This document shows, piece by piece, positions 6,556 to 10,855 of a stretch of DNA of 10,855 nt (position 1 is its first letter; each line of letters begins with the position of its first letter). The DNA is from an uncultured Bacilli bacterium (GTDB taxonomy: Bacteria; Bacillota_I; Bacilli_A; RF39; UBA660), in the NCBI GenBank assembly GCA_944332375.1, contig CALVJU010000120.1, positions 1 through 10,855 of the forward strand, written 5' to 3'. The notes beneath the pieces were generated by a model. That model did no database searches, had not been told where the DNA came from, and saw only the letters and a list, made by a program, of their open reading frames with translations. The position numbers and the translations under genes are program-made.

Positions 6556-7743
6556 TTATTCTTCACTCATACCTGTAAATGATAACATTAATCCACCACA
6601 GATATTTCCGCTGTGATCATGATATCCATATTCACCAAATGTGAAAATTGTAATAAATGGAACTCCATTTGCTTCACGAACTAATTCTTTATGAACTTCG
6701 TCCATACGATCACCAATTCCTAGTTTTCTACCACCACAGTGTACTAAGAAATATCCAGCAGCTTTTTTCCCTTTCAAATCTTCATTTACTGTTTTTAAAG
6801 TATTTCCTGTAGAATGAATCAATTCATCCACTGTTGCTTCTAACTGCATAATCGCCGTATTCTTCACAACTTTATTTCCTAGATTAATTGTATCATCATC
6901 ATAAGTTTTTGTACCCATATCATCTCCAAACATAGGGTGACGAATTACAGTTAAACTTCCAAGTGGATCTTTTACTCCAAGCGGCTTACAAATAGATGCA
7001 GCAAGCAATGCAGATCCTTGTAATTCTTTTGGAGTCGTTCCTGCCCATTCTGCATATTTCTTTAAAGCACCAACGCCATCAATACTTACTAATTTACGAT
7101 CATTTTGAACTTCTGTAATAATTCCAACATGATCCGTCTCATTATAAGCTCCTGTATATTCTGTTACAAACTTCTTATCCGTATAGAAGAATACAACAGC
7201 AACTCCATCACTGAATACCTTATCATTACAGAAAATAGACCATTTTCCTTCAACAGTATCATCAGCGGCACTACCTCCAAAGAATGGTACACGTCCAATG
7301 ACATCTTGGATTCCTTTCATATAATCCTCTTCTTCTTTTGGACTTGCTACCATGTAAAAATATGATGGAACCTTTGTACTACCAGCATTTTTTACTGCTT
7401 CAATTGCAACCTTACGCCCAATCTTTCTCGCATCACTGCCAGCTTCATGGCAAGCGACACCAACCGTCATATTTGGATCATCAAACATCATCATTCCAGA
7501 AAAACCATCTGGTGATGTAATTAATCCATCTGGTACCATGACTGCACCACTACTTGTACATCCTACAATTGGTGCATCAGTTACACTCTTTACACCTTTC
7601 ATAATTTCTTTTTGGTCTTGTAATACAGAAGTGAATAAAAGTCCTAATTTTGGTTTCATTCCTTCACTAGCCATTCTTGCAGTTGCTTCTCCTGAAGCAA
7701 AAGCATCTTTTAACACACTATAACCAACTTTTGTCTTTAACAT
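6556..7743 (-). CDS. Stand-alone FIST-domain protein (FIST_N + FIST_C)
   Basis: FIST domains are predicted small-ligand sensors, usually fused to signalling modules. Here the protein is 395 residues of FIST_N plus FIST_C only, with no kinase, GGDEF, methyl-accepting or membrane region. FIST_N hallmarks are GLLFTSVLQDQ (about 34-44), the IVGCTSSGAVM segment (59-69) and FFGGSAADD (154-162). FIST_C covers about 210-385 and ends with the typical FTFGEYGYHDHSGNICGGLMLS (367-388). It is the first gene of an operon with the aldehyde dehydrogenase, which suggests that it binds or senses a metabolite of that reaction; this is inference. The ribosome binding site GGAAGGGAG lies 6 nt before the ATG. A strong promoter and a structured leader precede it. 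The family call is firm; the function is unknown. Confidence 0.92.
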   Translation of the reverse strand: MLKTKVGYSVLKDAFASGEATARMASEGMKPKLGLLFTSVLQDQKEIMKGVKSVTDAPIVGCTSSGAVMVPDGLITSPDGFSGMMMFDDPNMTVGVACHEAGSDARKIGRKVAIEAVKNAGSTKVPSYFYMVASPKEEEDYMKGIQDVIGRVPFFGGSAADDTVEGKWSIFCNDKVFSDGVAVVFFYTDKKFVTEYTGAYNETDHVGIITEVQNDRKLVSIDGVGALKKYAEWAGTTPKELQGSALLAASICKPLGVKDPLGSLTVIRHPMFGDDMGTKTYDDDTINLGNKVVKNTAIMQLEATVDELIHSTGNTLKTVNEDLKGKKAAGYFLVHCGGRKLGIGDRMDEVHKELVREANGVPFITIFTFGEYGYHDHSGNICGGLMLSFTGMSEE

Positions 7744-7792
7744 ATTTGCTCCCTTCCTTCGGACTGATAGCCATGTGACTATCTATTTTCCT
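7744..7792 (-). promoter_or_regulatory. Structured 5' leader of the FIST-ALDH operon
   Basis: The predicted leader of about 49 nt can fold into GATAG(U)C/GCUAUC with a 5-nt loop. Flanking GACU (near the 5' end) and AGUC segments could add an outer helix. The hairpin ends about 6 nt before the GGAAGGGAG ribosome binding site. It is too short for a known riboswitch and carries no T-run, so it may affect stability or translation, or be chance. Confidence 0.3.
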
Positions 7793-7798
7793 AGTCTC

Positions 7799-7826
7799 AT
7801 TATACCACAGAATAAAAAAAATCAAG
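7799..7826 (-). promoter_or_regulatory. Promoter of the FIST-ALDH operon
   Basis: On the minus strand a perfect extended -10 is visible, TGGTATAAT, with TATAAT at 7804-7799. The only -35-like sequence is within CTTGATTTT of the glmS terminator, with a short 15-bp spacer, so recognition probably relies on the extended -10. The start would be near 7792. Confidence 0.7.
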
Positions 7827-7847
7827 TTTTTTTCACACTTGATTTTT
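7814..7847 (-). terminator. Intrinsic terminator of glmS
   Basis: On the minus strand an 11-bp stem, AAAAATCAAGT/ACTTGATTTTT (7847-7837 and 7827-7817), closes a 9-nt loop, and the T-run continues to 7814. It lies 17 bp after the glmS stop codon. The mirror T-run on the plus strand would allow bidirectional use, but no plus-strand gene reaches it. Confidence 0.88.
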
Positions 7848-7864
7848 CTTTGTTGACATCTTTT

Positions 7865-9658
7865 TTACTCAACTGTAACTGATTTTGCAAGATTTCGTGG
7901 ATGATCCACATCCAAATCGAATGATTTCGCAACATGATAGCTCAATAACTGAAACGGAAGAATGGTAATCATTGGTTGAAATAAATGGCCGATATTCGGA
8001 ACTAAAATCCACTCATCTGCTTCCACTTCTTTTACAACATCTTCTAACGTCGTCAAAATCACATATGCCCCACGTGCCTTCACTTCCATTAAATTACTCT
8101 TCGTCTTCTCATAAGTATCCAGATCCGTCGCAATAGCAAAAACAACCGTGCCCTTCTCAATTAACGAAATTGTTCCATGCTTCAACTCACCTGCAGGATA
8201 AGCACAACTATTAAGATAAGTTACCTCTTTTAACTTTAATGAAGCTTCTAACGATAAAGCATAATCAATCTGTCTTCCAATAAAAAAATTCATCGGTTGC
8301 TCTGTCAATTTTGAAATCCAAGGAAACTGTTCATATTTTTTTAGACAAGTTGGAAAAACTTCAAACAGCTTTCTTTTTCCTTGTTGATACTCCTCCTCTA
8401 AAGAAGCAGTCCAACACTTCCTTGCTTGCATCCATTCCCTCAAAATAATTAAAAATAAAGCAACCTGACTACTATATCCCTTAGTTGTAGCGACAGCTCT
8501 TTCCTCACCTGCCCTCATATAATAAACATAATCTGTCAATCTCGATAAAGTTGAATTGTAAACATTGACAATGGCTAGACTGTCAATTCCTAACTCTTTT
8601 ATTTTCTTTGCACAATAAATCGTATCAGCGGTTTCTCCTGATTGAGAAACAAAAATCACAAGCGTATCCTTGTCGGCTAAAATTGGTTGATAACGATATT
8701 CACTCGCATATTCAATCTCCACTGGAAAATGAGCAATATGAGAAAAGAACGCCTTTCCCACACAACCAGCATGATAGGCACTTCCACATGCGACAATTTG
8801 AATTTTATGGTATTTCGTATAGTCTGGTATGTGATGTGTATCCTGTTTCTCATAAAAGAGAAACAACTGCGAAAGCACTCCAGGAATATCATAGATTTCC
8901 TTGTGCATATAACAATCATATTCCCCTTTTTCCGACAATTCCTCTCGTTCTTCTAACACTTCAATCTTCTTTTGGAATTCTTTTCCATCTTTATAAACAT
9001 GCCACGCGCTTCTACCAATCACACCATACTCAAAATCATCTAAAAGCACATACTCCTTTGTATCTTCACAAAAGGCCTGATAATCACTTGCGACAAACAT
9101 TTCTCCTTTTCCAACCCCTAATAGCAACGGAGAATCTTTCTTCATTACATAGATATGTTCTTCATCATCTTCACACAATAAGGCCACGGCATAAGAACCT
9201 ACAACTTTCTTCATGGTCTTTTCAATCGCCATCAACATGTTTCCACACTTCTCATAAATCTGATTCAAAAGAGCTACCAATACTTCTGAATCCGTATCAG
9301 AACGAAACACAACGTTTGCTTGCGAAAGCTCTTTTTTGATCTCATCCATATTTTCAATGATCCCATTATGCACTGCAGTCACTTTGCCAACCTGATGAGG
9401 ATGAGCATTTTCCTGATTCGCACTGCCATGTGTCGCCCATCTTGTATGTCCAATCCCAATTTCCGTTTTCCACTCTGGATCAACACATGCTTTCAAACAA
9501 TCTAACTTTCCCGACTTTTTCACCACATCCACGTGATGATCTTTTAAAACTGCAATTCCAGCTGAGTCATATCCGCGATATTCTAAGCGTTCTAAACCAC
9601 GCAATAATACATGAACTGTCCTGTCAGACTTGCCAACATATCCTACAATCCCGCACAT
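7865..9658 (-). CDS. glmS: Glutamine--fructose-6-phosphate aminotransferase (isomerising), GlmS
   Basis: GlmS makes glucosamine-6-phosphate from fructose-6-phosphate and glutamine, the first committed step to UDP-GlcNAc and peptidoglycan. It has 597 residues against the usual about 600-610. The N-terminal glutaminase domain begins MCGIVGYVG, with Cys2 as nucleophile after Met removal. It shows YRGYDSAG (27-34), HTRWATHG (71-78), VHNGIIEN (96-103) and SDTDSE (120-125). The first SIS domain has ACGSAYHAG (290-298) and SQSGETADT (338-346). The second has E471, K475 and E478, then GELKHG with H494, matching the catalytic Glu/Lys/Glu/His set of E. coli GlmS, and ends in LAKSVTVE with K592. The residues YLNSCAYPAGELKHG differ from the common HAEAYAAGELKHG. 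The ATG follows an AAGGAAGG ribosome binding site (9670-9663), and the leader is a glmS ribozyme. Confidence 0.98.
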   Translation of the reverse strand: MCGIVGYVGKSDRTVHVLLRGLERLEYRGYDSAGIAVLKDHHVDVVKKSGKLDCLKACVDPEWKTEIGIGHTRWATHGSANQENAHPHQVGKVTAVHNGIIENMDEIKKELSQANVVFRSDTDSEVLVALLNQIYEKCGNMLMAIEKTMKKVVGSYAVALLCEDDEEHIYVMKKDSPLLLGVGKGEMFVASDYQAFCEDTKEYVLLDDFEYGVIGRSAWHVYKDGKEFQKKIEVLEEREELSEKGEYDCYMHKEIYDIPGVLSQLFLFYEKQDTHHIPDYTKYHKIQIVACGSAYHAGCVGKAFFSHIAHFPVEIEYASEYRYQPILADKDTLVIFVSQSGETADTIYCAKKIKELGIDSLAIVNVYNSTLSRLTDYVYYMRAGEERAVATTKGYSSQVALFLIILREWMQARKCWTASLEEEYQQGKRKLFEVFPTCLKKYEQFPWISKLTEQPMNFFIGRQIDYALSLEASLKLKEVTYLNSCAYPAGELKHGTISLIEKGTVVFAIATDLDTYEKTKSNLMEVKARGAYVILTTLEDVVKEVEADEWILVPNIGHLFQPMITILPFQLLSYHVAKSFDLDVDHPRNLAKSVTVE

Positions 9659-9665
9659 ATAACCT

Positions 9666-9807
9666 TCCTTTCGTGGTACAATATATGTTTTGTTATAATC
9701 TTGATTTTATTTTTTGTCATATATTTACGATCACCACCAACCGTAGTAGAATCCGCCGAATCTTTCGATACTACTATCCCTCGTCAACCAAACATGGTCC
9801 TGGCGCT
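9666..9807 (-). ncRNA. glmS ribozyme (GlcN6P-activated self-cleaving leader RNA)
   Basis: This is the self-cleaving riboswitch of the glmS mRNA. GlcN6P acts as cofactor for cleavage and the downstream message is then degraded, giving feedback control. On the minus strand the cleavage site is A|GCGCCAG (between 9807 and 9806). It is followed by the short P1 GACC/GGUU, the invariant GUUGACGAGG, P2 UAGUAG/CUACUA (9776-9771 and 9749-9744), UAUCGAAAGAU, and the catalytic UUCGGCGGA (9760-9752). GCGCC can pair with GGCG to form the core. Downstream, GUGGU/ACCAC (9737-9733 and 9677-9673) and AAUAUAUG/CAUAUAUU (9725-9718 and 9687-9680) form a long accessory P3/P4-type helix with an AU-rich loop, ending just before the ribosome binding site. 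All core elements are present, so it should be active. The 3' limit is approximate. Confidence 0.95.
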
Positions 9808-9849
9808 AATTAAAACCTTACTCCTTTCCCGATTTTAACTTTCTATTCT

Positions 9850-9878
9850 ATTATATCCAATATTCCATAATTTGACAA
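9850..9878 (-). promoter_or_regulatory. Sigma-A promoter of glmS
   Basis: On the minus strand a -35 TTGTCA (9878-9873, 5/6) is followed after 17 bp by a perfect -10 TATAAT (9855-9850). The start would be near 9843. About 36 nt would then precede the ribozyme cleavage site, and the whole leader would be about 185 nt. Confidence 0.87.
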
Positions 9879-9910
9879 ACATGATGCATAAATCACACAA
9901 ATTCACAATA

Positions 9911-9939
9911 TTGTATTATTAGAAAAAAACAGGTATAAT
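9911..9939 (+). promoter_or_regulatory. Promoter of the PF06541 membrane protein gene
   Basis: A perfect TATAAT (9934-9939) lies 26 bp before the ATG. A weak TTGTAT (9911-9916) sits 17 bp upstream of it as a possible -35. The promoter is back to back with the glmS promoter; their -35 boxes lie about 33 bp apart, so a shared regulator could affect both. I see no clear operator. Confidence 0.65.
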
Positions 9940-9965
9940 GGGAATAATAGAAATATGGTGTTAGC

Positions 9966-10640
9966 ATGAGACAAATTGAAATTTTATTTCTTCTTTTTAT
10001 GATTTATTCTTTCTTAGGATGGATCGTCGATATTATTGGTAATTACTTATCCAAACGAAATATCGTCAACCGTGGTTTTTTAATTGGTCCTTATTGTCCT
10101 ATCTATGGATTTGGTGCGATCTTTATCACTCTTTTCTTACATCTCATTCCTGTACAAAACTATTTATTTGTATTTATTTCTTGTGTCTTCATCTGTGCCT
10201 CTTTAGAATATGTAACAAGTTATATTTTAGAAAAAGTATTCCATGCTAGATGGTGGGATTACTCAAATGAGATATTTAATATCAATGGAAGAATTTGTCT
10301 TGGAACAATGATTCCATTTGGCCTATTAGGAATCTTAATTTTCTTTGTAACCAATCCATTCTTTATTTTTCTACTAGAAAAATTATCCACAACCACTCTA
10401 ACGATTATATGTATTCTTTTACTCGTCATTCTAACGGTTGATATTACTCTATCTTGTCAAATATTAATCCACTTTAGAAAACTCATCAATAGTTCTAAAT
10501 CCGTTGATAAAACAAAAGATATTAGAGCAATTATGAGAGAGAAAATCAAAAAACACCGTCATATCCACCAACGTTTATTAAAGGCATATCCAACAATATC
10601 AAAAAAAGTAAATACTTTTCTCAAAAGAATCAAATTATAA
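9966..10640 (+). CDS. Membrane protein of the PF06541 family (putative ABC-transporter type IV / CmpB-like)
   Basis: This 224-residue integral membrane protein has about five helices, at roughly 5-24, 40-62, 66-88, 113-137 and 142-168, then a basic cytoplasmic tail rich in Lys/Arg/His (170-224). Family motifs are clear: YSFLGWIVDI (14-23), the N-V-N-RGFLIGPYCPIYGFG block (33-50), LEYVTSYILEKVFHARWWDYS (80-100) and NINGRICLGT (105-114). Despite the Pfam name, no transport activity is established to my knowledge, and no ATPase partner is adjacent here. It stands alone between the divergent glmS and the convergent tRNA genes. The ATG has only a weak GGTG upstream. A 4-codon ATG frame (9955-9969) overlaps its start codon and could influence initiation. 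Confidence 0.9.
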   Translation: MRQIEILFLLFMIYSFLGWIVDIIGNYLSKRNIVNRGFLIGPYCPIYGFGAIFITLFLHLIPVQNYLFVFISCVFICASLEYVTSYILEKVFHARWWDYSNEIFNINGRICLGTMIPFGLLGILIFFVTNPFFIFLLEKLSTTTLTIICILLLVILTVDITLSCQILIHFRKLINSSKSVDKTKDIRAIMREKIKKHRHIHQRLLKAYPTISKKVNTFLKRIKL

Positions 10641-10646
10641 AAAAAG

Positions 10647-10665
10647 AACCCACAATGGGTTTTTT
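10647..10665 (+). terminator. Intrinsic terminator of the membrane protein gene (probably bidirectional)
   Basis: The stem AACCCA/TGGGTT (10647-10652 and 10656-10661) closes a CAA loop and is followed by a T-run to 10665, just 6 bp after the stop codon. On the minus strand the same stem is followed by C and then TTTTTTT, so it could also back up termination of the tRNA cluster. Confidence 0.85.
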
Positions 10666-10687
10666 CTATTCATAAACTCAGGGTAGA

Positions 10688-10711
10688 AGAAAAGTTGGAA
10701 CAACTCCAACT
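10688..10711 (-). terminator. Probable terminator of the tRNA cluster
   Basis: On the minus strand AGTTGGA/TCCAACT (10711-10705 and 10699-10693) forms a perfect 7-bp stem with a GTTGT loop, followed by an interrupted T-run (TTTCTTCT). It lies 18 bp past the CCA end of tRNA-Phe. The T-run is weak, and the next hairpin at 10647-10665 may complete termination. Confidence 0.6.
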
Positions 10712-10729
10712 CCTCGTTTGATTCATTCA

Positions 10730-10805
10730 TGGTGGCTCCGAATGGAATCGAACCATCGACACAGGGATTTTCAGTCCCTTGCTCTACCGACTGAGCTACA
10801 GAGCC
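10730..10805 (-). tRNA. tRNA-Phe (anticodon GAA)
   Basis: The gene gives a complete 76-nt cloverleaf with encoded CCA (10732-10730). The acceptor stem pairs GGCTCTG with CGGAGCC, including one T-G pair, and the discriminator is A. The D arm is GCTC...GAGC. The anticodon arm AGGGA-CTGAAAA-TCCCT places GAA at the wobble-to-third positions, and the T arm contains GTTCGATTC. It is the distal gene of a tRNA cluster, 3 bp after tRNA-Asp. Confidence 0.97.
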
Positions 10806-10808
10806 AAA

Positions 10809-10855
10809 TGGCGGTCCCGACGAGAATCGAACTCGCGATCTTCTGCGTGACAGGC
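10809..10855 (-). tRNA. tRNA-Asp (anticodon GTC), partial: 5' part beyond the right edge
   Basis: The 3' 47 nt are visible, from the anticodon stem to the encoded CCA (10811-10809). The anticodon loop CTGTCAC gives GTC. It is followed by the stem arm GCAGA, variable loop AGATC, T arm GCGAG-TTCGATT-CTCGT, acceptor strand CGGGACC and discriminator G, as expected for tRNA-Asp. The D arm and 5' acceptor strand are outside the window. More tRNA genes probably follow upstream. Confidence 0.93.

Noticed and set aside
8608..9339. Plus-strand 243-aa open frame antisense to glmS
   Set aside because: It lies wholly opposite the clear glmS coding sequence, its translation is low in complexity (rich in His, Ser, Gln), and no promoter or RBS serves it.
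9430..9838. Plus-strand frames of 127 and 75 aa across the glmS start and leader
   Set aside because: They are antisense to the GlmS N-terminus and the ribozyme, and their sequence is explained by the conserved ribozyme bases.
10666..10729. Possible small RNA between the membrane protein gene and tRNA-Phe
   Set aside because: The only structure is a hairpin best explained as the tRNA cluster terminator; no promoter is seen.
1..10855. Mobile elements, defence systems or CRISPR
   Set aside because: No direct repeats, transposase, integrase, att-like duplication next to the tRNAs, or repeat-spacer array was found.

Overview
The window looks like chromosomal DNA from a low-GC Bacillota bacterium, possibly a gut anaerobe of the Erysipelotrichia/Coprobacillaceae type. 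The evidence is strong AT bias in intergenic and third-codon positions, consensus sigma-A promoters, AGGAGG-type ribosome binding sites, a YtrA-type GntR regulator with its ABC partner, a glmS ribozyme, FeoAB iron uptake and a PF06541 membrane protein. The class assignment is inference; only the phylum is reasonably safe. I see no insertion sequence, phage gene, CRISPR array or toxin module.

Layout: eight protein genes lie on the minus strand and one on the plus strand, followed by two minus-strand tRNA genes at the right edge. Read in the direction of minus-strand transcription (right to left), the first unit is glmS (7865-9658) behind a glmS ribozyme and a strong promoter. Next is a two-gene operon of a FIST-domain protein and an aldehyde dehydrogenase (7743-5107). 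Then come a monocistronic 608-aa protein of unknown function (5043-3217), feoA-feoB (3140-826), and a GntR/YtrA repressor with an ABC transporter ATPase that runs off the left edge (751-1). On the plus strand, 9966-10640 encodes a five-helix membrane protein divergent from glmS. Its terminator faces the convergent tRNA-Phe/tRNA-Asp cluster.

The genes do not form one pathway; this is a packed housekeeping and metabolic stretch. The gene junctions are very tight. Three minus-strand genes (ALDH, the 608-aa gene, feoB) end inside the stem of their own intrinsic terminator, and the next gene's -35 box lies within or directly beside that terminator. feoA/feoB and gntR/ABC overlap by ATGA, which implies translational coupling. 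Visible regulation comprises GlcN6P-triggered self-cleavage of the glmS leader, a perfect 7-6-7 palindrome at the expected transcription start of the gntR-ABC operon (probably an autoregulatory operator), and a structured leader before the FIST-ALDH operon.

The least understood parts are the 608-aa protein, whose residues about 150-270 loosely recall HopA1-like domains, and the pairing of a stand-alone FIST ligand-binding protein with an aldehyde dehydrogenase.
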